Assembly (NCBI GenBank): GCA_963780545.1
Contig: CAWACK010000010.1
Location: 310,001 to 374,000 of the forward strand
Length of the DNA: 64,000 nucleotides
Direction of reading: 5' to 3'
Source: UBA8941 sp963780545
GTDB lineage: Archaea > Thermoproteota > Bathyarchaeia > TCS64
Positions 34,001 through 43,134 of this stretch are shown here, piece by piece; the stretch's first letter is position 1, and every line of letters starts with the position of its first letter. The notes under the pieces are model-generated. The model saw only the letters and a list, made by a program, of their open reading frames with translations. It did not search any database and had not been told where the DNA came from. A program made the position numbers and the translations under genes.

Positions 34001-35086
34001 ATGATAGATCTCTTCGAACCCTACCAGATCGGCAGTTTGGAGATCAGGAACAGGTTCATCCGAAGTGCCACAACCAGCGGCTGGGCAGATGATCGAGGTG
34101 TCGTTCGCCCCGAAGCCATTAGGCTCTATGATGGACTCGCCGAGGGAGGTGTGGGCCTCATCATTAAGGGTCACCTCTACATTGACCCCAAAGGAAAGGC
34201 ACACGAGGGAATGGCTGGGATCCACAGCGCCGAAGTTGTCCCCAAGCTCCATGAGCTGACAGATGCTGTTCACCGTCATGGAGGTGCCATACTGGCCCAG
34301 ATCAACCATGGGGGCTACCAAGCCGGCGCCGGTGAGCGTGTCGGACCCAGCGAATACCTAGGTGAAGGATGGAAGTCACGTGCCCTCACCACCAGCGAGA
34401 TCTGGTCCATAGTAGACAAGTTTGGCGATGCATCCGTCCGAGCCATCGACGCTGGCTTTGACGGCGTCCAAATCCACGCCGCCCACGGCTACCTCATCTC
34501 AGAGTTTCTCAGCAAACAAGCCAACACCCGAACCGACGAGTGGGGAGGGGAACTCAAGAACAGAATGAGACTGTTGAAGGAGGTTTATGAGGACATACGC
34601 GGTCGCCTAGGCCCTGACGTTGTGATCGCTATGAAGATGAACTGCGATGACTTCAGTAGGGATGGGTTCACCATCGACGAGGCGATGCAGGTCGCCCACG
34701 CCATGGCAATCAGAGGCATCGACCTAATCGAGGTAAGCGGTGAAGGGATTGGGCATGAAGACCAGTACTGGGCACGCGCGAGGCACAGCGACCCCACCCT
34801 CTCGGAACCCATCTTCGCCGGCCATTGTGAGAAGATCCGCTCCGTTACAAAGCCTAAGCCCCTAGCCCTCGTCAACGGTTTCTGCACCCCGCTAACCATG
34901 CAGGCGGTTGTCGATCGAGGCATAGCCGATCTCATCAGCCTCAGCCGCCCCCTAATCAGAGAACCCAATATAATCAAGAAGCTCCAGGCTGGGCAAAAAG
35001 AGGTTACCTGCATCCGCTGCGATGCATGTTTGGCAGATAACGTCTTCGGTACGGCGATGTTACGCTGCCGCGTCGACGAGCCCTAG
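34001..35086 (+). CDS. Old Yellow Enzyme family NADH:flavin oxidoreductase
   Basis: About 361 residues of an FMN TIM barrel: IDLFEPYQIGSLEIRNRFI, GVQIHAAHGYLISEFLSKQANTR (substrate His pair), DVVIAMKMN and GIADLISLSRPLIREPN (FMN phosphate site). It ends EVTCIRCDACLADNVFG with a Cys cluster that could hold a 4Fe-4S centre as in the enoate/dienoyl-CoA reductase branch, but lacks the later NAD/FAD domains. The upstream ATG 33959 is possible, but a TATA-like stretch just before it favours ATG 34001. Confidence 0.9.
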   Translation: MIDLFEPYQIGSLEIRNRFIRSATTSGWADDRGVVRPEAIRLYDGLAEGGVGLIIKGHLYIDPKGKAHEGMAGIHSAEVVPKLHELTDAVHRHGGAILAQINHGGYQAGAGERVGPSEYLGEGWKSRALTTSEIWSIVDKFGDASVRAIDAGFDGVQIHAAHGYLISEFLSKQANTRTDEWGGELKNRMRLLKEVYEDIRGRLGPDVVIAMKMNCDDFSRDGFTIDEAMQVAHAMAIRGIDLIEVSGEGIGHEDQYWARARHSDPTLSEPIFAGHCEKIRSVTKPKPLALVNGFCTPLTMQAVVDRGIADLISLSRPLIREPNIIKKLQAGQKEVTCIRCDACLADNVFGTAMLRCRVDEP

Positions 35087-35243
35087 GCCCAAAATGGCAG
35101 TCACAATCTCGTCCATTTACGATCATAGTTTATACCACGAAAAACACAATTAAAGGAATCCATTAAAGGCGAAGGAACAAAACTTTGCTGCTATCAGTCC
35201 ATTACCCTACCAGTAAAACTACACTCGCGGAGGAAAGGATCAC

Positions 35244-36125
35244 TTGCATCTAGGCGAAGAATTAACACGCCGATTCTGGATACTACTACCTGCTGTCTAT
35301 CTGTTAATCGTCGGCGCCTTCTTCCTATACTACCACATCGTCCCCGGACCCGAATTCTACGTCGTATTCCTCCTAATCTACGCAGCCTGCATGAAGTGGA
35401 CCAACCGCTTCATCAAGGACTGGTTCCCCTTCGTGACACTCTTCATTACCTACGAGGCCGTCTACGGATTCGCCAACAAAATAGGCGGAATCGTCCACGT
35501 CAAGGAACTCGCCGTGGTTGAACAACAGCTATTTGGAACTATACCCTCCCTCTTCCTCCAACAATTCTTCAGGAGTGCTGCTCTAGACTATACCGGCACC
35601 TTCCTCTACTCCCTCCACTTCATACTTCCCATTGCCTTCGGATTTATCCTCTGGAGGTACTCGCCGAAGAACTACTGGGGCTTCATCGCCTCTCTACTCA
35701 TTTGCTCCTACGCGGCCCTAACGACATTCCTAATATATCCCTCAGCACCCCCCTGGTACGGTGTTAACGCTGCTAGAATTATCCTCCAGGTCTACTCATC
35801 TTTAGGCGTAACCGCCTCCAAGACCATCTTTGACTATATAGAGGCCAACCCCTTCGCGGCATTTCCCAGCCTCCACTCTGCATATCCCTGGCTAATCTCA
35901 CTATACACCCTCAAAATTAAGGGGCGGAGAGCCCTCCCTATCCTGATATTGCCCCTAGGGATATGGTTCAGCGTCGTGTATCTGGGAGAGCACTACTTAA
36001 TCGACGTCATCGGAGGAATAGTCTACGCTACATGTGCCTTCTTAGTAGTGGAAAAGGCTGCCCCACGACTCGTTAAACACATAAACGGTTTTAAAGATCC
36101 TGAAAAAGCCAATCAGCCTCAATAA
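35244..36125 (+). CDS. PAP2 superfamily membrane phosphatase / phosphotransferase
   Basis: A 293-residue protein with about six helices. PAP2 motifs are FPSLHSAYPW (PSxH motif) and VVYLGEHYLIDVIGG (HxxxD motif). The layout resembles inositol-phosphoceramide synthase or Aur1-like PAP2 proteins, which act on lipid head groups. It starts at TTG 35244, eleven bases after a GGAGG ribosome-binding site. It stands alone and may remodel archaeal lipids (inference). Confidence 0.85.
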   Translation: MHLGEELTRRFWILLPAVYLLIVGAFFLYYHIVPGPEFYVVFLLIYAACMKWTNRFIKDWFPFVTLFITYEAVYGFANKIGGIVHVKELAVVEQQLFGTIPSLFLQQFFRSAALDYTGTFLYSLHFILPIAFGFILWRYSPKNYWGFIASLLICSYAALTTFLIYPSAPPWYGVNAARIILQVYSSLGVTASKTIFDYIEANPFAAFPSLHSAYPWLISLYTLKIKGRRALPILILPLGIWFSVVYLGEHYLIDVIGGIVYATCAFLVVEKAAPRLVKHINGFKDPEKANQPQ

Positions 36126-36257
36126 TCCAATTCCATTTTAACAACTGATCCAATAATAAGCTGATTTTCCGGAGAGCCGGACCTAGTTTTAACGTATACA
36201 GTCAGGTAACTCAACCTCATTCTCATTGTGCGCGCGTTGCACGCGCACTACTTTTGC

Positions 36258-36422
36258 CTATCTTTTTCCCCCGGTACCCCGCGTCTTCGGGAAACCTCTT
36301 CTGAGAATCTTCTTCTGCATGTATTTTTTCGGCTTCTTTACCTTCTTATTCTCTGCAGAGGCGACAGCCAAGTCGATCCAGATATAATAGTTATCTTTGT
36401 TTAAAAATACCTTGATTCGAGT
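36258..36422 (-). CDS. Possible small basic ORF or gene tail
   Basis: In the 472-bp gap after the PAP2 gene, the minus strand holds an open frame reading IKVFLNKDNYYIWIDLAVA, then a Lys/Arg-rich end (KKPKKYMQKKILRRGFPKTR). No ATG or GTG opens it; only an internal TTG at 36371 would. It may be the end of a lost gene. A GCGCGC palindrome patch follows at about 36229-36248. The remainder of the gap has no recognisable content. Confidence 0.25.
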   Translation of the reverse strand, partial: TRIKVFLNKDNYYIWIDLAVASAENKKVKKPKKYMQKKILRRGFPKTRGTGGKR

Positions 36423-36597
36423 TTACCGATGCTAGTGATTTTAAGCTAAACTAAACATGATAAAACCTATATAACTCACTTCAAGTTGCCAGAGATCTAA
36501 ATCCTTCCTACACGTGTCAAACAACAATATTGGTTGACTATATTATTGATACACAATCGCTTTACTAACACCTCACAGATGGTTTTTCATTAATCTG

Positions 36598-37338
36598 GTG
36601 TCTAAGAAGTTGTCATGCATTGAAGTGTCGCAACTCTCGAAAAGCTTCGGTAACTTCGTTGTCCTTAACGATATCTCGTTTAATGTGGCTAAAGGAGAAT
36701 TCTTTGGTCTATTCGGATCGAATGGAGCCGGCAAGACGACTCTCCTAAGAATCTTAACTGGACAACTCTCTGCAGACTCAGGTGAAGTCAGAACAGCTGG
36801 TTACTCAATTTCAGACCCAATCTCTATCAAGAAAAGCGTCGGAATAGTTCCGGAGGCGGAGTCTCCCCCAACTTTTCTCACAGCAAGAGAAGCACTGGAG
36901 CTTTCCTGTTTATTGAGAGACCTAAAAAATGTAAATGAAAGGGTCGATAAATGGCTTGATTTCTTTGATCTTCAGGATAAAAGCAACGTACTCTGTCGCG
37001 ACCTATCCAAAGGGCAGAGACAGAAGCTCATGTTAGCTTCAGCGTTCATACATGAGCCGTCGATTCTTTTTCTAGATGAGGCTTTCATCAACTTAGACCC
37101 CATTTATCAACGCCGCCTCCGAGAGTACCTGAAGAGCCTCGTAGAAGAGGGGCGAACCATCTTCATGTGCACCCACATACTCGAGATGGCGGAGAAACTC
37201 TGTAGCCGCGTAGCCGTAATCGACAAAGGAGGCATCGTAGCCCAGGGTACCATCGACGAGCTCAGGTCAAAAGAGGGAGAAGGTCTAGAGGAGATCTTTA
37301 TACGCGCGGTGAACGGTGGAAATGCGCATATTCCGTGA
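36598..37338 (+). CDS. ABC transporter ATP-binding subunit
   Basis: A 246-residue ATPase: Walker A GSNGAGKTTLL, signature LSKGQRQKLML, Walker B SILFLDEAFINLDPIYQ, and switch His MCTHILEMAEKLC. In Walker B the usual EP reads EA (DEAF), but the catalytic Glu is kept. It starts at GTG 36598. It overlaps the permease by 17 bases, so they form a coupled exporter. The substrate is unknown. Confidence 0.92.
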   Translation: MSKKLSCIEVSQLSKSFGNFVVLNDISFNVAKGEFFGLFGSNGAGKTTLLRILTGQLSADSGEVRTAGYSISDPISIKKSVGIVPEAESPPTFLTAREALELSCLLRDLKNVNERVDKWLDFFDLQDKSNVLCRDLSKGQRQKLMLASAFIHEPSILFLDEAFINLDPIYQRRLREYLKSLVEEGRTIFMCTHILEMAEKLCSRVAVIDKGGIVAQGTIDELRSKEGEGLEEIFIRAVNGGNAHIP

Positions 37339-38794
37339 ACTCAACAAACGCCTCCTAATCGACATGATAAAAGAGGAGTGGAGACTACATAGATCACTGG
37401 TAGGTGGATTAGGTTCAACATTTTTCCCACTCATAATTTTTTTCATGACCGCCACATGCGCGCTCATAGTACCACTAATAGCAAGAAATCTAAACGAATC
37501 AACAATGCTCTTAATGCTACATGCGGCTTCCCTGTTTTACGGTTTTTACGTAGGCGGATTTGGTTCAATCGGGGAGCAAATAATGACAAGGCGTCTCGGC
37601 CAAGTAAACATGCTTTTACAACTTCCACAAATTTATCCTATAAGCTCTAAAAAGGTAATGGCAACATTTTTTGTCAAAGACTCTCTCTTCTACCTAGTCT
37701 ACACCTATGTGCCAATGATTATCGGAATCGGCATCGCTGCCCCATATGTTGGGATATCCCTATTCGGTATTCTGCGACTTGGCGTAACAATGTTTTTAGC
37801 CTTCATGATCGGGATGGGGCTAAGCTTCGTGAGTTCCGCAGCCTCATCAAGGTCAAGGCTATTTGGAGCATTGGTATACCTATCCATACTCCTTATCGCT
37901 TTAATGGTATACCCATTGAATATTCTACAGCCTCAACAGGTTCTTTTCCCTCTCGCGTATTGGACTGACCGTTCACTAATTTGGCCGATATTGTCGGTAT
38001 TGCTATCTATTGGACTAGCGGCGGCGGGCTCCCTTTTAATTAAAGAACGTTACGAGATAAAACAATCAAAATTTAGTAATTCCTTAATAAAAATAAATGC
38101 ACGCCTTTCAGCGACCGGAGAAATTAGACCACTCGTCGCGAAGGAATGGCTTGAACTCACGCGAAGCGGCAACATGTTACCTGCGGTTGGTGGCTATACA
38201 CTAAACCTTCTGGTGATAGTGTTCATCAGCTGGTTGTTCGATTACGGGTTTGGTATTCCAATCATCTTCAATGTGGTCTTTTTTAGTGCATTTGTTGGCT
38301 TCATGGGAGTTATGACTTACAGTAGCCTCACAAGCATTGAAAACAATGAATATCTGAATATGATGCCCATAGGGGTAGATTCTCTAATCAAAGCTAAGCT
38401 AGTGATTTATTTTATACTGACCTCTGGATTAACCGCTGGATACGTAATACTAATCGGCTTATTAAAAGGCGAGATTTACCTCATCCCTCAAAGTCTACTT
38501 GTTGCAGCTTGCACATCTATCTATGTTGTAGCAGTTACCGCTTACCTCACCGGACTCTGGACAAACACATTGTTCTTTGGGGCAAAAACTATCCTGAAAT
38601 TCGCATTGATGGTAATTCCTCCTCTAATAATTATTGAAATAGGGACCATAATGCTCCCGTTTAATTCTGGCTTAGCCACTTTGATGATTACTTCAGCTTC
38701 AGTATTAGGACTAATGGCCTCAGGTTTACTATTCATACGACTCAAAAACCGATGGAGAAACGTGTCTTTCTCATACATCTCAAGCGGAGATTAA
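37322..38794 (+). CDS. Large ABC-2-like permease
   Basis: About 490 residues with roughly twelve hydrophobic segments arranged as two halves. These are probably two fused six-helix permease units separated near residue 255 by a polar linker (RPLVAKEWLELTRSG). This is twice the size of the other ABC-2 permeases in the window. ATG 37322 is chosen over GTG 37316. It partners the overlapping ATPase. No family was named with confidence. Confidence 0.75.
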   Translation: MRIFRELNKRLLIDMIKEEWRLHRSLVGGLGSTFFPLIIFFMTATCALIVPLIARNLNESTMLLMLHAASLFYGFYVGGFGSIGEQIMTRRLGQVNMLLQLPQIYPISSKKVMATFFVKDSLFYLVYTYVPMIIGIGIAAPYVGISLFGILRLGVTMFLAFMIGMGLSFVSSAASSRSRLFGALVYLSILLIALMVYPLNILQPQQVLFPLAYWTDRSLIWPILSVLLSIGLAAAGSLLIKERYEIKQSKFSNSLIKINARLSATGEIRPLVAKEWLELTRSGNMLPAVGGYTLNLLVIVFISWLFDYGFGIPIIFNVVFFSAFVGFMGVMTYSSLTSIENNEYLNMMPIGVDSLIKAKLVIYFILTSGLTAGYVILIGLLKGEIYLIPQSLLVAACTSIYVVAVTAYLTGLWTNTLFFGAKTILKFALMVIPPLIIIEIGTIMLPFNSGLATLMITSASVLGLMASGLLFIRLKNRWRNVSFSYISSGD

Positions 38795-38945
38795 GCCGTT
38801 AAAAATCCAGTACGCGAAGAGGGTAACTTTCAGCCAACCACTCCTTACAATTCTTCTTATTATGATTCATCAACATTGCCTCCTCTAAACGCTGGCAAGT
38901 AGGCTTAGGGATTGTGGGTGCAAATGACCCTGCTAATTTAAAAAC

Positions 38946-38966
38946 ATATTTAAATTCGTTTAATAT
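38946..38966. promoter_or_regulatory. Promoter / operator candidate of the ArsR gene
   Basis: An AT-rich inverted repeat (ATATTTAAA ... TTTAATAT) lies 13-33 bp upstream of the arsR start. It combines a TATA-like core with the short dyad typical of ArsR self-repression. Prediction from position only. Confidence 0.4.
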
Positions 38967-38978
38967 ATTAGGTATGAT

Positions 38979-39356
38979 ATGGCCAAGACGGATGAGTCAC
39001 TGAAGAGGCTCGTTTCCTCCGGAAAATGCAGCTGCATAAACGTAAAGGAATACACTGAACAGCTCAGAAGTCTAGCAAAGGAAGAAGCGGACCCGAGGGA
39101 GGCAAAGAAGCGAGGTAAATTCTTCAAGGCCTTGGGCGATGAAACAAGACAGAGGATGCTGGGTCTTCTCTCATCGAGAGAGATGTGCGTTTGTGAACTA
39201 ATCACAGCGCTCAACATGACTCAACCAACCACGAGCCACCATCTGAAGATCCTCGAAGACGCCAATCTTGTAAGCAGCAGAAAGGAGGGAAAATGGGTCT
39301 TCTACAGCCTAGTTGACAAACCACTCGTCGAAAAACTGCTTAGTGTCCCACTCTGA
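38979..39356 (+). CDS. ArsR family metalloregulator
   Basis: A 125-residue winged-helix protein: KFFKALGDETRQRMLGLLSS, then the metal motif REMCVCELITAL (ELCVC-type Cys pair in helix alpha3), and QPTTSHHLKILEDANLVSSRKEGKWVFYSL. An extra N-terminal CSC (KCSCINVKEY) may add ligands. Such proteins sense As(III), Cd or Pb and repress efflux genes. No arsenical pump follows here, so its targets lie elsewhere or were lost. Confidence 0.9.
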   Translation: MAKTDESLKRLVSSGKCSCINVKEYTEQLRSLAKEEADPREAKKRGKFFKALGDETRQRMLGLLSSREMCVCELITALNMTQPTTSHHLKILEDANLVSSRKEGKWVFYSLVDKPLVEKLLSVPL

Positions 39357-39366
39357 TATCCAGATC

Positions 39367-39553
39367 CTATTTTCTCGGTGATTCATCCAGCTGTTTCACC
39401 AGATCTTCGACGTTGCAGCGGATCTCGTCGCGAATCATCGCTCTTCGCATTTATCGATTTCGTGTGAGAATCCTTGATCTGCCAATCCTTAAGCTCATTG
39501 GCATAATAGGGAAGGTTTCCTCGGAGTGCGCATCGCATAAGGTGGGGGTACAA
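39367..39553 (-). pseudogene. Small gene or gene remnant with frameshift, unknown
   Basis: The minus strand has MRCALRGNLPYYANELKDW in one frame and RDEIRCNVEDLVKQLDESP in another. They would join into about 60 residues with one shifted base near 39433. The two halves read like parts of one compact protein. A TTG at 39553 or ATG at 39538 could start it. I do not recognise the family. It fills the 301-bp gap between arsR and the beta-propeller gene. Confidence 0.35.
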
Positions 39554-39657
39554 CTATGAGGACTCTTTTGCGATGCGTGTCGAATTAGGACAAGCTAACC
39601 TGTGTAGCGGTCAAGTGTAGATACTACTAAGTATCAACACGACGTCCGTGTATCCAA

Positions 39658-40499
39658 ATGATCAAACAGGGTCTCGAGTATGAGGTGGTCGAGGGTTGGG
39701 CAAAGTTGCCTAAGGGATGGGTCTTCACCCAGGTCGCCGGCGTCGCAGTTGACTCCAAGGACCGTGTGCTTGTCCTATGTCGTGGCGCACATCCCATAAT
39801 AGTATTCAGTCGCGAGGGCGAGTTCATCGAAAGCTGGGGCGAGGGCATTTTCTCAAACGCCCACGGCGCTTACATCGACGTCGAGGATAACTTCTTCTGC
39901 GTAGATAACGGCGACCACACTGTACGTAAATTTGCCAGGGATGGCGAGCTCGTCTTCAAACTTGGTACCGAGGGTAAGCCAGCATCTTCGGGGAAGCCAT
40001 TCAACAAGCCAACCGACCTCGCTCAGGCGCTCAACGGTGACCTGTATGTAAGCGACGGTTATGGTAACAGCAATGTCCATCGATTCACAGCCGACGGTGA
40101 GTTCATCCAGAGTTGGGGGGAACCAGGGATCGGTCACGGCCAGTTCAACCTCCCCCACGGTATCTGGGTTGACAATGATAAGGTCTATGTAGCTGACCGC
40201 CAAAACAACCGGATCCAAATATTCACCCTCGAGGGTGAATATATTGAGGAGTGGACGGGACTCGGTAGGCCATGCGACATATACTTCGACCGACGCGGAA
40301 GGGTCTACATCGCCGAGCTCACACACCGCGTCAGTATTCTCAACAAACGCGGCGAGGTTCTAGCCCGGATCGGGGGCGTGGAGAGCTTCTCCCCTGGGCA
40401 GTTCGTTGCCCCTCACTGCATCTGGCAAGACAGCCACGAGGGCTCTACGTTGGCGAGGTCTTAGGTGGGCAGCGAATCCAGAAATTTATTCCGGTTTAG
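39658..40499 (+). pseudogene. NHL-repeat beta-propeller protein, frameshifted near the end
   Basis: About 280 residues of NHL repeats, each with a pattern like VAVDSKDRVLVLCRGAHPIIVF, GIWVDNDKVYVADRQNNRIQIF and DIYFDRRGRVYIAE. Together they make a six-bladed propeller resembling peptidyl-hydroxyglycine lyase-like proteins. At about 40442 one base is lost and the last blade, LYVGEVLGGQRIQKFIPV, is in another frame. Losing it would leave the propeller unclosed. The total length of 3n+2 fits a single deletion. The role is probably ligand or protein binding. Confidence 0.82.
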
Positions 40500-40751
40500 A
40501 AAAGCGTGCACACAGCATATATGGTATAATTCTACTGTTGGCAGCCGTAGGGATATTCGTGCTGCTTTACAAGAAACTAAGACAATGAACCTTTTTTAAA
40601 ATTTGATAATCTAATCGAACATTCAAACTTCAATATGATGGTAAATGGCAAGTAAAGAGGAAATCGAAAATGCGCGCACAAGTGCTTACCTAACATCTAG
40701 TTATTCGCTGTGACGCAAAGCTGATTCATAGGTTCAACGGTCTACTGGATC

Positions 40752-41468
40752 GTGAGTTCCAACAGTCTACCCCTATACGCCGACGACAGCTACCTTACCA
40801 AGTTCGACGCCTTAGTTGTCAAGAGCGGTCCAAAGTTTGTCGTCCTCGATAAAACCGCCTTCTACCCAGACTCCGGTGGGCAGCCAAGCGACATTGGAGT
40901 CCTCGGATACGAAAGAAGCGAAGCAAAGGTAGTTAAGGTGCTGAAGAGGGGAACAGAGATCTTCCACTACCTTGACACTGATATCCCCGTTGGCACACTG
41001 GTCCACGGCACAATAGACTGGCCCACCCGAAGCTGGAACATGCGCCGCCACAGCTCGGAGCACCTCCTCACGGGCCTAATAGAGGCTCTCGGCGAGCCGC
41101 CCAAGATCTTCAGTGACCTAGAGAGGCTCGAGTATCAGCCCTCGACACTCACAGAGGAACAAATCAAAGGCGTGAAACATCGCTTCAACGAGATCGTCGA
41201 CGAGGACACCCCAGTTCGTGTCTACTACGAGGAGAGGGCAAAGATTGACGCCTCCGGAGACCCCCGTAAGATAAGCTTCCTCCAGAAGATACCGCGAAAC
41301 GTCAATATGCTCCGTATGATCGACATTGGTCCATACGCCTCTACCTTCTGCTTCGGCACACACGTCAAGAGCACAAAAGAGATCGGACACCTCGCAGAGC
41401 TACGATTAGAGGACGCGAAGAAGAGCAAGAAAATAGTTCACTTCAGCCTTAAGACTCGTACCGAGTAG
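40752..41468 (+). CDS. AlaX-type trans-editing protein (alanyl-tRNA editing domain)
   Basis: A 238-residue stand-alone editing domain. It has the AlaX core DKTAFYPDSGGQPSDIG and the zinc ligands HSSEHLLTG (HxxxH) and CFGTHVKSTKEIG (CxxxH). It deacylates Ser- or Gly-mischarged tRNA-Ala. Size fits AlaX-M, and a short RNA-binding helix tail is present. It starts at GTG 40752. Confidence 0.93.
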   Translation: MSSNSLPLYADDSYLTKFDALVVKSGPKFVVLDKTAFYPDSGGQPSDIGVLGYERSEAKVVKVLKRGTEIFHYLDTDIPVGTLVHGTIDWPTRSWNMRRHSSEHLLTGLIEALGEPPKIFSDLERLEYQPSTLTEEQIKGVKHRFNEIVDEDTPVRVYYEERAKIDASGDPRKISFLQKIPRNVNMLRMIDIGPYASTFCFGTHVKSTKEIGHLAELRLEDAKKSKKIVHFSLKTRTE

Positions 41469-41601
41469 TTAGAAAAATATCTTAATTCGGGAAAATCATT
41501 TAGAAAAAAGGGGAAACCGTGTCGAAAATAGCTGGAAAATTAAACTTTTTTTAGAATAACCTTTAAGCCACCACGTCATCCAGGATGTCTAGGGAGTCAA
41601 A

Positions 41602-42159
41602 ATGGACATAGTAACCATGTTAGGTATCGGGGCAGTAGTAGTCGTAGTCCTGATACTCATAGGAATATACTTCTCATACTACAACAGGATAAGGACGTAT
41701 GGGAACCAGATCGACGAGGCGTGGAGCCAGATCGATGTCCAACTGAAGAAGCGCTTCGACTTAGTGCCCAACCTCGTAGAGACCGTCAAAGGATACGCCG
41801 CTCACGAGAAGGAGATCTTCGAGAAGGTAAGCGAAGCGAGGGCGGGGATGATGACAGGAACGCCTCAGGAACGGATGGATGCGAGCAACCAGCTCACGGG
41901 GACGCTGAAGACACTCTTCGCAGTCGCGGAAAACTACCCCCAGCTGAAGGCCAACGAGAACTTCAAGCTACTCCAGGAGCAGCTACAGGGGATAGAGGAC
42001 AAGATCGCCTACGCGCGCCAGTACTACAACACATCGGTGCTCAACTTCAACAACCTCATAACTACGATCCCCGGCGCATGGTTCGCCGGTGGCCGCACCA
42101 AACATGAGTTCCTCAACATACCTGAGGGCGAGAGGCAGGCACCGAAGGTACAGTTCTAA
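41602..42159 (+). CDS. lemA: LemA family protein
   Basis: A 185-residue protein: one N-terminal transmembrane helix, then a helical bundle with YNRIRTYGNQIDEAWSQIDVQLKKR and DLVPNLVETVKGYAAHEKEIFEKV, the LemA signature. It ends with PGAWFAGGR. It overlaps the HtpX gene by one base (TAATG). LemA-HtpX pairs are common and probably act in membrane protein quality control; the precise role is unknown. Confidence 0.94.
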   Translation: MDIVTMLGIGAVVVVVLILIGIYFSYYNRIRTYGNQIDEAWSQIDVQLKKRFDLVPNLVETVKGYAAHEKEIFEKVSEARAGMMTGTPQERMDASNQLTGTLKTLFAVAENYPQLKANENFKLLQEQLQGIEDKIAYARQYYNTSVLNFNNLITTIPGAWFAGGRTKHEFLNIPEGERQAPKVQF

Positions 42160-43082
42160 TGGCGCGAAGGACCTTCTGGGACGAGCAGAGGAGGAACAGG
42201 AGAGATAGCCTCCTCCTAGCGATACTTGTTTCGCTGTTTCTCTTTGCCATCATCTATGTCTTTGCTTTAATATTTGCGCCGGACGCGCTAATCTTTGTGC
42301 TTCCATTCAGCGTAATCATCATAGTGATCTACACTTGGAGCAGCTACCAGTACGGTGACAAGGTCGTCCTCTCATCGACGCACGCTCGTCCTGCCGTAGG
42401 GCCCGAGTTCACATACCTCAACAACGTCGCGGAGGGCCTCGCAATCGCGGCGGGTGTGCCTCCGCCGAAGGTCTACGTGATAGACAACCCTGATATCAAC
42501 GCCTTCTCCACGGGGAAGGATCCCAAGCACGCGAGCATCGCTGTAAACACGGGGGCGATCAATCAGCTTAACAGGGAGGAGCTGGAGGGCGTCGTGGCCC
42601 ACGAGATGAGCCACGTCCGGAACAGGGACGTGGAGTTCATGACCTACATAGCGGTACTCGTTGGGCTGGTTTCGATTCTCAGCCACGTCATCCTCTATTC
42701 GTTTTGGTTTGCAGGCGCTACCGGGGCTACACAAAGCCGTGGGCGTGGCAGGAACAGGGATGGCGGTGGCGGCATACAGATAGTAATACTGGTTGTGGGC
42801 TTAATTCTCGCAATCTTAGCCCCGATCGCCACTACACTGATCGAGTTAGCCGTCAGCCGCCGCAGGGAGTTCCTCGCCGACGCGGGGGGAGCCGAGCTTA
42901 CTCGTAACCCGGAAGGCTTGGCTTCGGCTCTTGAGAAGATCAAGAATGTTAATCAGGGGAGGATGAAGGTCGATCAGGCGGTCAGCCCGCTCTTCATCTC
43001 TGACCCTAACAAGAGGGGACTTGACCTATTCGCCACCCACCCCCCGTTAGATGAACGTATCAAGCGGCTTCGCGCTATGTGA
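42159..43082 (+). CDS. htpX: HtpX-like M48 membrane metalloprotease
   Basis: A 307-residue protein with four transmembrane helices. The zinc site is VVAHEMSHVRNRD, and the third ligand Glu is in RRREFLADAGGAEL. It ends with THPPLDERIKRL, typical of HtpX. It degrades misfolded membrane proteins. It is coupled to the LemA gene. Confidence 0.95.
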   Translation: MARRTFWDEQRRNRRDSLLLAILVSLFLFAIIYVFALIFAPDALIFVLPFSVIIIVIYTWSSYQYGDKVVLSSTHARPAVGPEFTYLNNVAEGLAIAAGVPPPKVYVIDNPDINAFSTGKDPKHASIAVNTGAINQLNREELEGVVAHEMSHVRNRDVEFMTYIAVLVGLVSILSHVILYSFWFAGATGATQSRGRGRNRDGGGGIQIVILVVGLILAILAPIATTLIELAVSRRREFLADAGGAELTRNPEGLASALEKIKNVNQGRMKVDQAVSPLFISDPNKRGLDLFATHPPLDERIKRLRAM

Positions 43083-43134
43083 GACTCGCAGCTTTTTTAC
43101 ACTCACGCAGCAACCTTCACCCAAGTGTTCTGAA

